NCBI RefSeq assembly: GCF_001305965.1
Contig: NZ_JXQC01000003.1
Location: forward strand, 3,603,292-3,667,291
DNA length: 64,000 bases
Source: Erythrobacter sp. SG61-1L
Lineage (GTDB): Bacteria > Pseudomonadota > Alphaproteobacteria > Sphingomonadales > Sphingomonadaceae
Reading direction: 5' to 3'
In this document: positions 1 through 11,055 of the stretch, piece by piece
How positions within the stretch are numbered: position 1 is the stretch's first letter
Layout of the letters: each line of letters starts with the position of its first letter
The notes under the pieces: model-generated
What the model was told of the DNA's origin: nothing
Databases searched by the model: none
What the model saw: the letters and a program-made list of their open reading frames with translations, nothing else
Program-made: the position numbers and the translations under genes

Positions 1-377
1 GGCTCGCTTTCGCCGTCATAGGACATGACCTGGCAGATCACGTTGATTTCGTTGTAGAAACCTTCGGGGAACAGCGGACGCACCGGGCGGTCGATCAGGC
101 GGGAAACCAGCGTTTCCTTTTCCGTCGCGCCACGTTCACGCTTGAAGAAGCCACCCGGAATACGGCCGGCAGAGGAGAACTTTTCCTGATAGTGAACGGT
201 AAGGGGGAAGAAGTCCTGCCCTTCCTTCACGCTCTTGGCGGCGGTCACGGCGCACAGCACCACGGTTTCGCCATAGGTGGCCAGCACGGCGCCATTGGCC
301 TGGCGTGCGATACGGCCGGTTTCCAGAGTGAGGGTCTTTCCGCCCCACTCCAGCGATACGGTTTTCACGTCGAACAT
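1..377 (-). CDS. pnp: Polynucleotide phosphorylase, N-terminal part (runs off the left edge)
   Basis: The first 125 residues of PNPase are visible; the rest lies outside the window. The enzyme is a phosphorolytic 3'-5' exoribonuclease of the degradosome. The start [16 protein letters not shown] and the RNase PH-like segments GETVVLCAV and [18 protein letters not shown] are characteristic of its first RNase PH domain. It is the last gene of the rimP-to-pnp cluster and follows rpsO, as in most proteobacteria. A GC-rich hairpin lies in the 172-bp rpsO-pnp gap. Confidence 0.97.
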   Translation of the reverse strand, partial: MFDVKTVSLEWGGKTLTLETGRIARQANGAVLATYGETVVLCAVTAAKSVKEGQDFFPLTVHYQEKFSSAGRIPGGFFKRERGATEKETLVSRLIDRPVRPLFPEGFYNEINVICQVMSYDGESE

Positions 378-514
378 GTATTTTCCTTATGTCCCGCGCG
401 GCCCTATTGCGGCGCGGGGCCTCTGCTACCGGGTATGCCGTCCCGGTCCGGTGCGGGGCGTTTTTGACTTGCCCCAGGCGGTTCGCCGAATTGCGAACCA
501 GCCCCTTAAGCGAA

Positions 515-538
515 AAGCGGCCCAACTAGGGGCCGCTT
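515..538 (-). terminator. GC-rich hairpin between rpsO and pnp
   Basis: An 8-bp perfect stem (AAGCGGCC / GGCCGCTT, 515-522 with 531-538) with an 8-nt loop sits 12 bp after the rpsO stop. On the minus strand it is followed only by a short T run (TTTTCG). It could be a weak rpsO terminator or attenuator, or a processing structure in the pnp leader. The sequence alone does not decide. Confidence 0.55.
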
Positions 539-549
539 CCCGATAATTC

Positions 550-819
550 TTACTTACGCAGACCCAGCTTCTGGATCAGCGAGTTGTACCGCTCGACATC
601 CTTCTTCTTGAGATAGGCGAGCAGGCTGCGGCGCTTGTTGACCATCATCAGCAGGCCACGGCGCGAGTGGTTGTCCTTGTGGTGCGCCTTGAAGTGTTCG
701 GTCAGGTTGCGGATACGTTCCGTAAGGATCGCGACCTGCACTTCGGGGGAACCGGTGTCGCCCTCGACGCGAGCGTTGCCCTGGATGATCTCAGTCTTCT
801 TTTCGGCGGTAACCGACAT
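550..819 (-). CDS. rpsO: 30S ribosomal protein S15
   Basis: An 89-residue protein, the standard S15 length when started at MSVTAEKK. An in-frame ATG six codons upstream would give an unusual extension and is rejected. Recognisable S15 features are [16 protein letters not shown] near residues 21-36, the [12 protein letters not shown] loop that contacts 16S rRNA, and the basic C-terminus. It binds the central domain of 16S rRNA and nucleates platform assembly. It lies 20 bp downstream of truB. Confidence 0.98.
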   Translation of the reverse strand: MSVTAEKKTEIIQGNARVEGDTGSPEVQVAILTERIRNLTEHFKAHHKDNHSRRGLLMMVNKRRSLLAYLKKKDVERYNSLIQKLGLRK

Positions 820-839
820 AGTATTGCTCCGCGACATCG

Positions 840-1754
840 CTAAAGATTGAAACCCCGGACGACTTTCGCCGTCCCGGCTTCGAGTTCGACCAGCGCCACG
901 GGAACGCTTCCCGCCTTCGCCCAGTACAACCCGTCACCTTGGGGCATTCCGGTGAGGACACGGCCCTGTCGGACCGCCACCGCCGCTTCCGGAGAGAGAT
1001 CGAGGGCCGGGATGTCGTCCAGCCCCGCCTCAAGCGGCAGGATTACGTCTTCAAGGGGCGCGCCCTTGCCGATTTCGTTCAATTTGTCCAGCGAAATCGC
1101 CTGATCGAGCGTGAACGGCCCGGCCTTCACCCGGCGCAGCATGGTGACATGGCCGACCGTGCCGAGCGCCAGCGCTATATCACGCGCGAGGCTGCGGATA
1201 TAGGTGCCCTTGGAGACCGTTACTCGAAGCGTAGCATATTGAGCGCTTGCGTCCCAATCACCCACAAAGCCTTCTGCGATGTAATCCCAACGGCGGATAT
1301 TGACCAAGCGGGACTTGAGTTCAATCTGTTCGCCAGCACGCGCACGGTCATACGCACGCTCGCCATCTATCTTGATCGCGGAATAGGCTGGCGGAATCTG
1401 CTCGATTTCCCCAGTGAATTTCTGTTCGACAATTGCCTCGACAGAACCGAAGCCCGGCTGGAAATCGCTCGTGGCAATAACCGTGCCTTCGCGATCGAGC
1501 GTATCCGTTTCGCTCCCGAACTGCACAGTAAACTCATAGACCTTGTCGCTGTCCAGCATCCGCCCGCACAGCTTGGTCGCCTCGCCCAGCGCGATGGGCA
1601 GCACGCCTTCGGCCAGCGGATCAAGCGTGCCGCCATGGCCCACCTTCACCTTGCCATAACCCGCCTCGCGCAGATTGCGCTTCACGGCACCTACGGCCTG
1701 AGTGGACCCCAGCCCCACCGGCTTGTCGAGAATGATCCAGCCATGGACGCTCAT
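840..1754 (-). CDS. truB: tRNA pseudouridine(55) synthase TruB
   Basis: A 304-residue enzyme that makes pseudouridine-55 in the T-loop of tRNAs. The catalytic segment [14 protein letters not shown] places the nucleophilic Asp at about residue 45. [13 protein letters not shown] and the C-terminal LRRVKAGPF segment also match the family. Its ATG (1752-1754) overlaps the TGA of the upstream DUF2239 gene (ATGA arrangement), so the two are probably translationally coupled and share the promoter at about 2286-2330. rpsO follows. Confidence 0.97.
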   Translation of the reverse strand: MSVHGWIILDKPVGLGSTQAVGAVKRNLREAGYGKVKVGHGGTLDPLAEGVLPIALGEATKLCGRMLDSDKVYEFTVQFGSETDTLDREGTVIATSDFQPGFGSVEAIVEQKFTGEIEQIPPAYSAIKIDGERAYDRARAGEQIELKSRLVNIRRWDYIAEGFVGDWDASAQYATLRVTVSKGTYIRSLARDIALALGTVGHVTMLRRVKAGPFTLDQAISLDKLNEIGKGAPLEDVILPLEAGLDDIPALDLSPEAAVAVRQGRVLTGMPQGDGLYWAKAGSVPVALVELEAGTAKVVRGFNL

Positions 1755-2257
1755 TGCGCGGTGCCTTCCGGGAAAGCCAGCGCGCGGCCATGGGCGCGGA
1801 TGCCTTCGGGCCAGCCGTGGGTGAAGTGATCGTATCCCACCGGATTGCCCGCATAGATCTCGCGCAGGGCATCCTCGAATTTCGGCAGGTCGCCTGCCAT
1901 GGCGGAAAGGAAGCGATAGGCCGCGTCGTGGCATTGTTCCGGCGTCTTGGCCTGTGCCCGCGCCGCATCCACCAGCCGCCGCAAGGTGGCGGAGGCACCG
2001 CCGCGCTGGGCGCCGAGCCAGTCCCAATGACGAGGCAGCAGCGTCACTTCCCTAGCCTTCACTCCCAGAGCGGGGCGGCCGCGTGGGCGTTGTTCCGCAG
2101 GGCGCAGATCGAGATCGACCTGCCGGCCTGTTTCATCGTCGAAGGCCAGCAGGTCGTTCGCTTTCTCCGGCGGTTCGATGCCCTTCAGGCGCTCGGCCAT
2201 GTCTTCGGCCGGGCCACGGGCAATCACTTCGCCCTTGAGGAATACGGTGACGTCCAT
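1751..2257 (-). CDS. DUF2239 family protein
   Basis: A 168-residue protein matching the DUF2239 pattern: an N-terminal half with FDDETGRQVDLDL, a GRPALGVKAREVTLLPRHW core, and a C-terminal YAGNPVGYDHFTHGWPEG segment. Molecular function is unknown. I chose the ATG at 2257 because AAGGAG lies about 8 nt upstream; an in-frame ATG further up (near 2302) lies inside the putative promoter. The stop overlaps the truB start. The basic RGRPALGVKAREVTLLPRHW core might bind nucleic acid, which is inference. It sits directly downstream of a 14-bp inverted repeat. Confidence 0.85.
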   Translation of the reverse strand: MDVTVFLKGEVIARGPAEDMAERLKGIEPPEKANDLLAFDDETGRQVDLDLRPAEQRPRGRPALGVKAREVTLLPRHWDWLGAQRGGASATLRRLVDAARAQAKTPEQCHDAAYRFLSAMAGDLPKFEDALREIYAGNPVGYDHFTHGWPEGIRAHGRALAFPEGTAQ

Positions 2258-2285
2258 ATGCGGTAGCTCCTTGAGAGCACCGCAT

Positions 2286-2330
2286 ATATTTACCCGGATC
2301 AAATAGTCAACATATTATCCGGGTAAATAT
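2286..2330 (-). promoter_or_regulatory. 14-bp inverted repeat overlapping a candidate promoter
   Basis: ATATTTACCCGGAT (2286-2299) and ATCCGGGTAAATAT (2317-2330) form a perfect 14-bp inverted repeat with a 17-bp spacer. On the minus strand the spacer holds TTGACT, followed 16 bp later by TATATG, giving plausible -35 and -10 hexamers partly covered by one arm. Each arm is itself close to the palindrome ATTTACCCGGGTAAAT. This fits an operator for a dimeric repressor controlling DUF2239-truB. The repressor is not identifiable from the window. Confidence 0.6.
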
Positions 2331-2332
2331 CA

Positions 2333-2764
2333 TCACTCGACTGTCGCATCCGTGGTAGCCGGTTCCGCCTCGGGCTTCTTGCCCTTCTTCGCCTTCTTGG
2401 GCGGATCGCCCTCGATCCGGACGAAGGACTTCAGCGCATAACGCTGGCCGGAAATATAGACATTGCTCCAGCGGTCGAGCCTGCCGCCAACACCGGTATC
2501 GAGGCCGATGAACAGCGTATAAGGCAAATCCGGTGCCGAACTGAACAGTTCGGCCTTGTACCAGCGGCGATGGGAATCCTGGAAATAGATCACCTCGCGC
2601 CCATCGGCCCGCCAATCGCGCACGCCGCCGTGATTGGCAAAGGGGATATAGGCTTCCGCGACCTTTTCGGCAGATTGGGCTGCGCCCTGTTCTTCTTCCG
2701 CCAGAACCGGGGAGGAAACGGCTGCCAGCACCGCGAGGGCAGGCAATGCGAATGAAAGCTTCAT
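2333..2764 (-). CDS. Exported DUF6491-like protein
   Basis: A 143-residue protein with a clear Sec signal peptide (KLSFALPALAVLAAVSSPVLA, cleavage near residue 22). The mature part (AYIPFANHGGVRDWRADGREVIYFQDSHRRWYKAELF, mentioned only as landmarks IPFANHGGVRDW and RRWYKAELF) resembles DUF6491, small periplasmic beta-rich proteins of unknown function. The C-terminus is Lys/Glu/Pro-rich and probably disordered. The usual cysteines of the family are absent. It reads toward DUF2239 with the inverted repeat between them. Confidence 0.7.
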   Translation of the reverse strand: MKLSFALPALAVLAAVSSPVLAEEEQGAAQSAEKVAEAYIPFANHGGVRDWRADGREVIYFQDSHRRWYKAELFSSAPDLPYTLFIGLDTGVGGRLDRWSNVYISGQRYALKSFVRIEGDPPKKAKKGKKPEAEPATTDATVE

Positions 2765-2849
2765 CGTAACTTCCTTTCAATCTCCCACTCGCCCCCTATG
2801 TCGGAAGGCGCGAGCAGTGTTTCAAGGACGGTGACGACGCGCGCCTGCC

Positions 2850-3545
2850 TCAGTTCTGCGGCATGCCTGCGGCCCAGCCGGCGATGATGTAATAGAAATC
2901 CTCCACCTGCGTAACGACCGGCTCGAGGTAACGGCCGACAAGGTCGAAGCCCGGGATCAGGCTGGGCAGGATCAGCAGCAGCAGGAATACCAGCGGCAGG
3001 CCCCAGGGGCGCAGCTTGGCATAGGCGCGCGCCGCATCGCGCGGCAGCAGGCCTTCCACGATATGCGATCCATCGAAGGGCGGAATCGGCAGCAGGTTGA
3101 ACAGGGCCAGGAAGATATTGATCAGGATGAAATATTGCGCGCCCATCATCGCCAGCGCGTACAGCCCCTCCGGCGGGGCCTGAAGGCCTCTGGACATCAG
3201 GCCGAGTGCAATGGCGCCCACACCCGCCAGCACCAGATTGCTGACCGGACCGGCCGCCGCGACCACCATCATGCCATAGCGCGGATTGCGCAGACGCCTT
3301 GCGTTTACCGGCACCGGCTTGGCCCAGCCGAAGACGGGCGCCCCCGTCAGCGCCAGCACGCCAGGCAGGATTACCGTGCCCAGCGGATCGACATGGCGCA
3401 GCGGGTTGAGGCTCAGCCGCCGCATGTCCCGTGCGGTGGTGTCGCCCAGCGCCAGTGCAGTCCAGCCATGCGAGACTTCGTGAAAGACAATGGCGATGAC
3501 CATCGCCGGGATCAGCACCAGCGCGGACATGAGCGTTTCGTTCAT
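2850..3545 (-). CDS. Site-2 protease family (M50) membrane metalloprotease
   Basis: A 231-residue polytopic membrane protein. The zinc-binding HEVSH lies at residues 22-26 within the first membrane segment. The second metal-ligand region is the conserved N-x-L-P-x-P-P-F-D-G in LFNLLPIPPFDGSHI. AAAGPVSNLVLA is the family's third landmark. It is a short intramembrane protease lacking PDZ domains, unlike RseP. The substrate is unknown. The neighbouring GNAT and tdk genes suggest no function for it. Confidence 0.9.
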   Translation of the reverse strand: MNETLMSALVLIPAMVIAIVFHEVSHGWTALALGDTTARDMRRLSLNPLRHVDPLGTVILPGVLALTGAPVFGWAKPVPVNARRLRNPRYGMMVVAAAGPVSNLVLAGVGAIALGLMSRGLQAPPEGLYALAMMGAQYFILINIFLALFNLLPIPPFDGSHIVEGLLPRDAARAYAKLRPWGLPLVFLLLLILPSLIPGFDLVGRYLEPVVTQVEDFYYIIAGWAAGMPQN

Positions 3546-3581
3546 GCCCGTCAGATAGGTGCGGCCATGCGAAAGGCCAAG

Positions 3582-4133
3582 CTACCCGTCGGTTCTTTCA
3601 GCCCATTCGTCGGACAGGATCGAGAATACCGCCGTGTCGCGCACATGGGCATTCCAGGTGATCCGTTCCGCCCGCAGCACGCCTTCCTTCTGCGCGCCCA
3701 GCTTCAGCACGGCCGCCTGCGAGCGGGCATTGCGCACATCCACGCGGAATTCCACGCGCCTGATCCCGCTGGCAAAGGCATGGCGCAGCATCAGGCGCTT
3801 GATCCGGCCATTGAGGCCCGTCCCGCGCAATTCGGGCATGATGAAGCTGTTGCCGATCTCCACTGCCCATCCCGGCGCGCCGCGTTCGATCCAGGCGGTC
3901 ATCCCCGCAACCTTGCCATTGACGACAATCGCATAGACCCGACGCTGCGGCGGGGCAGCCAGCAGGCTGTCGAACTGGGGATCGAACGCCTCCCCCGCGT
4001 AATTGGTGGGATAGATCGCCCAGATTTCGGAATCGGCGGCAGTTGCCGCGCGCAAACCTTCACGGTGCCGCTCTTCCAGAGGCTCCAGCCGCAGCTCGGC
4101 ATCTTCCAGCGTCACATATAGCCCGTCATTCAT
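3582..4133 (-). CDS. GNAT family N-acetyltransferase (RimJ/RimL-like)
   Basis: A 183-residue protein of the acetyltransferase_3 type. An N-terminal beta strand (LRLEPLEERHREGLRAA) is followed by the acetyl-CoA region EIGNSFIMPELRGTGLNGRIKRLML and RRVEFRVDVRNARSQAAVLKLGA, where NxRSQAAxxKLGA is the classic RimL-like motif. The acceptor substrate cannot be told. The ATG overlaps the tdk stop codon (ATGA), so the two genes are probably coupled. Confidence 0.9.
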   Translation of the reverse strand: MNDGLYVTLEDAELRLEPLEERHREGLRAATAADSEIWAIYPTNYAGEAFDPQFDSLLAAPPQRRVYAIVVNGKVAGMTAWIERGAPGWAVEIGNSFIMPELRGTGLNGRIKRLMLRHAFASGIRRVEFRVDVRNARSQAAVLKLGAQKEGVLRAERITWNAHVRDTAVFSILSDEWAERTDG

Positions 4134-4708
4134 GGGGCGACCGCCTCCGAAAAATGCCTGCGGCACAGGGCGACATAGCGTTCGTTCCCGCCGATCTCGG
4201 TCTGGGCGCCATCGCGCACCGCCACGCCGCTTTCATCCACCCGCAGGTTCATCGTCGCCTTGCGCCCGCAATGGCACACTGCCTTCAACTCGATCAGCGC
4301 ATCGGCTATGCCCAGCAAGGCCGCCGATCCGGGGAACAATTCCCCCTGAAAATCGGTGCGCAGGCCATAGCAGAGCACGGGAATGCCCGCCTCATCCGCC
4401 AGCCTTGCGCATTGCCACACCTGTTCCTTCGTCAGGAACTGCGCCTCGTCGATCAGCACGCAGGCCAGATCGCGGGTGACATTGGCCATGCTCACCTGCG
4501 TCCATAGATCCGTATTCCGGTCGAACAGATTGGCGGCTGCCTCCAGCCCGATGCGGCTGGCAATCGGCTTGCCCTGAGAGCGTGTGTCGAGCGCGGCGGT
4601 CCACAGCATGGTCGCCATGCCGCGCTCGCGATAATTGAATTCCGCCTGCAGCAGCGTGGAAGACTTCCCCGCATTCATGCTGGCATAGTAGAAATAGAGC
4701 TTGGCCAT
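4130..4708 (-). CDS. tdk: Thymidine kinase (type II)
   Basis: A 192-residue enzyme that phosphorylates thymidine to dTMP in the salvage pathway. The P-loop SMNAGKSS is at residues 10-17 and the Walker B/lasso landmark LIDEAQFL is in the middle. Zinc-site cysteines are visible in CHCGRK and near the C-terminal CRRHF. The YGLRTDFQGELFPGS segment is diagnostic of bacterial type II kinases. It overlaps the GNAT gene by 4 bp. Confidence 0.96.
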   Translation of the reverse strand: MAKLYFYYASMNAGKSSTLLQAEFNYRERGMATMLWTAALDTRSQGKPIASRIGLEAAANLFDRNTDLWTQVSMANVTRDLACVLIDEAQFLTKEQVWQCARLADEAGIPVLCYGLRTDFQGELFPGSAALLGIADALIELKAVCHCGRKATMNLRVDESGVAVRDGAQTEIGGNERYVALCRRHFSEAVAP

Positions 4709-4782
4709 GGCCGGGACATAGCGCCCCGTTGGCCGGTCGTCAGCAGGGCAGCAGCTATCTTGCCCCGATGATGTCGCTCAGC

Positions 4783-6369
4783 TCAGCGCCCGGGCGCCAC
4801 TGGCATGAAGACCTGCGCGCCCGGCCCCAGCGGCAGGTCCAGCAGCACCCAGCCGCCCACCAGCACCAGCCCCGCGACCAGCAGCCCGACGGAATAGGGC
4901 AACATTGTCGCCGCAAGGCTGCCCAGCCCGAAATCCTGTTGCCAGCGCTGGCAGAAGATCAGGATCAGCGGGAAATAGACCATCAGCGGCGTGATGATGT
5001 TGGTGGCGCTATCCCCCACGCGATAAGTTGCGGTGGCCATTTCCGGCGTGATGCCCAGCAGCATCAGCATGGGCACCATGACCGGCGCCAGCAGCGCCCA
5101 TTTGGCACTGGCCGACCCGATCAGCAGGTTCAGCAGTGCCGAGAACAGCACGATCAGCACCAGCAAGGCCCAGGCCGGAAGGCCGGAGGCGCGCAGCATG
5201 TCCGCCCCTTCTACCGCCATGATCAGCCCAAGATTGGACCAGCCGAACATCGCCACGAAATGCGCGGCCACGAAAGCGAGGACGAGATAATAGGCCATGT
5301 CGGCCATCGCATCGCTCATCATCTTCACAAGGCTGCGATGGTCGGTGATCGATCCTGCCGCCTTGCCGTAAGCCCAGCCGGAAATCAGGAACAACAGGAA
5401 GAACCCTGCCACAAGGCTTTGATAGAACGGCGTCAGCCGCGCTTCCGGTGCAGCGCCCTCGTCGATCAGCGGAGTGCCCGGCCCGAACAGAAAGATCAGC
5501 CACAGGGCCACCACGCCCAGCGCACCAAGCGCTGCATGGCGCAGGCCCTTGTGCTCTTGCGCCAGCAGGGGACGGTCTTCCTGTTCATTAGCGGCGGCGG
5601 AACCGGCGCGGGAGGAATCCCACGGCCCCAACCGCGGTTCGATGATCCGGTCCGTCACCAGCCAGATCACCGGCAGGAACACAGCCGTCATGGCGATGAT
5701 GAAATACCAATTGCCCAGGATGTTGGCCGTGTAATCGCCGAATGCGGTTTCCACTGCCGCTTCGGTGATGCCGAACAGCAAGGCATCCAGCTGGCCGGGC
5801 AGCAAATTGGCGGAAAAGCCGCCCGCAACCCCGGCAAAGCAGGCCGCAATGCCAACGATCGGATTACGTCCGGCGGCGTGGAATATGATCCCGGCCAGCG
5901 GGATCAGCACCACATAGGCCGCATCCGCCGCCAGATTGCCGAGCATCCCCACAAGACTGACAATCGGCGTGAGCAGGAACACAGGCGCATTGCGCACCGC
6001 CGCGCGCATGGCGGTTCCGAACAGGCCGGTGCGTTCTGCCACCCCGGCACCCAGCATCACCACCAGCACATAGCCGAGAGGGTGAAAATGGGTGAAGGTG
6101 GCGGGCATCTCCACCCACAGCCGCCGGATATTATCGGCCGACAGCAGGCTGCTGGCGGCCACGATGCTCGCCGCGCCGGTGCCCTCGTCAATCTGGGTGG
6201 GATGGGGCACGGACCAGCCTGCCCAGCTTGCGATCAGGGAAGTGACGATCAGCCCGGCGATCAGCCACAGGAACAGGAATACCGGATCGGGCAGGCGATT
6301 GCCCACACGTTCCACCATCGCGAGAATGCCTTTGGCAGGCGGGCCCGCCGGAATCTCTGCCTCAGTCAT
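4783..6369 (-). CDS. AbgT family transporter
   Basis: A 528-residue membrane protein with about a dozen hydrophobic segments. It matches the AbgT family, whose members move p-aminobenzoyl-glutamate or export sulfonamide-type antimetabolites using the proton gradient. Landmarks are an N-terminal RVGNRLPDPVFLFLW, HPLGYVLVVMLGAGVAE, and GDSATNIITPLMVYFPLIL near the C-terminus. An alternative GTG start lies three codons upstream; the ATG at 6369 has GGAAAGG at a reasonable distance. Substrate is not predictable. It interrupts the rbfA-truB order. Confidence 0.9.
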   Translation of the reverse strand: MTEAEIPAGPPAKGILAMVERVGNRLPDPVFLFLWLIAGLIVTSLIASWAGWSVPHPTQIDEGTGAASIVAASSLLSADNIRRLWVEMPATFTHFHPLGYVLVVMLGAGVAERTGLFGTAMRAAVRNAPVFLLTPIVSLVGMLGNLAADAAYVVLIPLAGIIFHAAGRNPIVGIAACFAGVAGGFSANLLPGQLDALLFGITEAAVETAFGDYTANILGNWYFIIAMTAVFLPVIWLVTDRIIEPRLGPWDSSRAGSAAANEQEDRPLLAQEHKGLRHAALGALGVVALWLIFLFGPGTPLIDEGAAPEARLTPFYQSLVAGFFLLFLISGWAYGKAAGSITDHRSLVKMMSDAMADMAYYLVLAFVAAHFVAMFGWSNLGLIMAVEGADMLRASGLPAWALLVLIVLFSALLNLLIGSASAKWALLAPVMVPMLMLLGITPEMATATYRVGDSATNIITPLMVYFPLILIFCQRWQQDFGLGSLAATMLPYSVGLLVAGLVLVGGWVLLDLPLGPGAQVFMPVAPGR

Positions 6370-6500
6370 CGCCTGCACCTTTCCCCATAACGGTCCAGGA
6401 TCGGGTTAGTTGGCGGCAGAGTTGCAGGCTGGCGCGCAATGGCCAAGCCCTATTTCACTTATGCGGTATGAATTGGGGCAAGCCTGCCGGCAGAGGCAGA

Positions 6501-6899
6501 CTATTCGTCCTCGCCGAGATCGCGCGACACGCGCGGGTCGGACAGCAGGCGCTCGATCCGGTCGGCCTCGTCGAAGCTCTCATCGGTGCGGAACTGCAGC
6601 TTGGCCGCGAATTTGAGGCCGAGCCGCTTGGCCACTTCGCGCTGGAAATAGGCGGTGTTCTGGCGCAGCGCCTTCACCACCACTTCCTCGTCCTCGCCCA
6701 GTAGCGGCTTCACATAGACGGTCGCGTTGCGCAGGTCCGGCGTCATCCGCACTTCTGTGACGGAGACGGAATGGGCCGACAGCGTATCGTCATGCACTTC
6801 CTGCCGGGCCAGCAGCTCCGACAGGATATGGCGCACGCGTTCACCCACCTTGAGCAGGCGAACGGACTTCTCTTCACCGGTTGCAGCGTTGCGGGCCAT
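6501..6899 (-). CDS. rbfA: 30S ribosome-binding factor A
   Basis: A 132-residue protein started at MARNAATG. RbfA binds the 30S subunit during maturation of the 16S 5' end. The KH-like core is recognised by [36 protein letters not shown] and [18 protein letters not shown]. The ATG overlaps the last base of the upstream DUF1697 stop (TGATG), indicating coupling. Position downstream of infB is canonical except for the DUF1697 insertion. Confidence 0.95.
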   Translation of the reverse strand: MARNAATGEEKSVRLLKVGERVRHILSELLARQEVHDDTLSAHSVSVTEVRMTPDLRNATVYVKPLLGEDEEVVVKALRQNTAYFQREVAKRLGLKFAAKLQFRTDESFDEADRIERLLSDPRVSRDLGEDE

Positions 6900-7438
6900 C
6901 AGCGTTCCATAATCTCGATTATCCGCCGGATCGAGCGGATGTTGCGCGCGGTGTGGCGGCAACCGAGGCGGCGGGCGATGAATTCCCCGCTCAGCTTCGT
7001 GACGCCTGCGCCATTGACGTAATCTACATGCAACGCGCGATGGCCCGCAGCAATGCGTTCCGGCCCGCGCGTGGCATAATCGGCGATCAGCTTGGCAAAA
7101 GCTTCCGGTTCCGGTTGGCGTTCGAGAAAATGGACGTGGACCTGCTTGTCCTCGCCCGTTTCCGCGAAGGGATTTTCCGCCAGTGTCGCCACCAACTCCT
7201 GCCGGTTCATCACCACGGCGAAACTATCGATCTGGAACGCATCGCGCACGACATAGGCCAGCTTTTCCGCCAGCCCTTCCGATGGGCGTTCCTCATGTGA
7301 AAACAGCACATTGCCGCTGGCAACAACCGTCTCCACATCCTCGAAATCTTCCCACTCCAGCGCCTTGCGCAGGTCTTCCATCCTCAGCCGGTTACCACCG
7401 ACATTGATGCTGCCAAGCAAGGCTACGTAGCGGTTCAT
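6899..7438 (-). CDS. DUF1697 domain-containing protein
   Basis: A 179-residue soluble protein matching DUF1697: [21 protein letters not shown] at the start, a [12 protein letters not shown] strand, and a C-terminal [11 protein letters not shown] segment typical of the family. The function is unknown. It lies between infB and rbfA, an unusual place for this family, and is coupled to rbfA by a TGATG overlap. A 127-bp gap separates it from infB. Confidence 0.9.
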   Translation of the reverse strand: MNRYVALLGSINVGGNRLRMEDLRKALEWEDFEDVETVVASGNVLFSHEERPSEGLAEKLAYVVRDAFQIDSFAVVMNRQELVATLAENPFAETGEDKQVHVHFLERQPEPEAFAKLIADYATRGPERIAAGHRALHVDYVNGAGVTKLSGEFIARRLGCRHTARNIRSIRRIIEIMER

Positions 7439-7565
7439 CAATTTCCAGCCACGACAGGCAGGATCACCGGGACACTCGGCAAAACCCGGAAGCGAGAGCC
7501 AGGCATCGGATCGCAAATCTCATGCGTCTTGCCTGGCTCGTAGCTCACTTCCCGGTCGCCGCGCG

Positions 7566-10232
<2,667 letters not shown>

Positions 10233-10293
10233 ACGCCTCAATCTATCCTTCGTATTCTCTATTCGTCGTCCGTACCGTGGTTAATCACCGGCC

Positions 10294-11055
10294 CTAGCCG
10301 GTAACCTCGGCATGATGCGCGGCGCCGTTCGCCGCCCCTTCCGGGGAAATGCCTTCAGCCGCAGGATATGCCCCCGTGAAACGCATCAGACGCCTTAGGG
10401 GAATTGCGACCCTTTCGGCCGACCCGTGGTCAGCCAGCGCCAGATGGACGACATTATCGCGGCCCAATGCCACAGACAGAGCCGCGCGGTCCAGTGGCAA
10501 GCGCTCTCCCGTCAGCCCCGAACCTTCGGCATCCATGCCGACACGATAGGCCTGGTCGAGCTTTCTGCAGCCATCGTCGCTCGCATCGGCAGCATGGCCG
10601 AGCCAGGCGACAGCCCCGCCCCGCGCCTGCTGCGCGATGCGGTCAGAACCCAATATAAGCTTTCCCGACCGCATTTCGAGGCCGAGGCGCTGAAGAAATG
10701 CGCGCGTCAGTGCATCCTGCGCCATCGCGCCCAGATCTTCGGGAAGCGAGAGCTTGGCGCCCTTGAAGGCACGCGCCAGCGCGCCGCGCAACCTGCCCGA
10801 GGCAATCGCCTCGTCCAGTTCGGCACGGGTCACACCGATCCACGCCCCCCGGCCCGGTGCACGGGCCAGCGCGTCGGGCAGAACCTGCCCGTCGGGAGAA
10901 ATCGCCAGACGCAGGAATTCGTCACGCGAGCCGTTCTGGCCGGTGAGAACGCACTTGCGTTCGGGAGTCGCCTCCTCCGTCCCGGCCGCGCGGTTGCGCG
11001 GCGGGCGGAGTGCGGAACTGTCGGAACCTAGCGGCTCATTGCGGGGTGTCCGCAT
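10294..11055 (-). CDS. YlxR/DUF448 RNA-binding protein fused to an L7Ae-like domain
   Basis: A 253-residue protein. Residues about 30-110 form the YlxR fold (ERKCVLTGQNGSRDEFLRLA, GRGAWIGVTRAELDEAI). Residues about 120-215 look like a ribosomal L7Ae-type RNA-binding domain (LGLEMRSGKLILGSDRIAQ), a fusion common in alphaproteobacteria. The start is set at 11055 because GGGGAGG lies 6 nt upstream; it overlaps the end of nusA by about 20 bp. The nusA-ylxR-infB order is conserved and suggests a role in transcription/translation coupling. Confidence 0.9.
   Translation of the reverse strand: MRTPRNEPLGSDSSALRPPRNRAAGTEEATPERKCVLTGQNGSRDEFLRLAISPDGQVLPDALARAPGRGAWIGVTRAELDEAIASGRLRGALARAFKGAKLSLPEDLGAMAQDALTRAFLQRLGLEMRSGKLILGSDRIAQQARGGAVAWLGHAADASDDGCRKLDQAYRVGMDAEGSGLTGERLPLDRAALSVALGRDNVVHLALADHGSAERVAIPLRRLMRFTGAYPAAEGISPEGAANGAAHHAEVTG

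Noticed and set aside
4729..6390. Long plus-strand open frame opposite the AbgT gene
   Set aside because: His/Gln/Arg-rich translation with no domain, antisense to a clear transporter gene.
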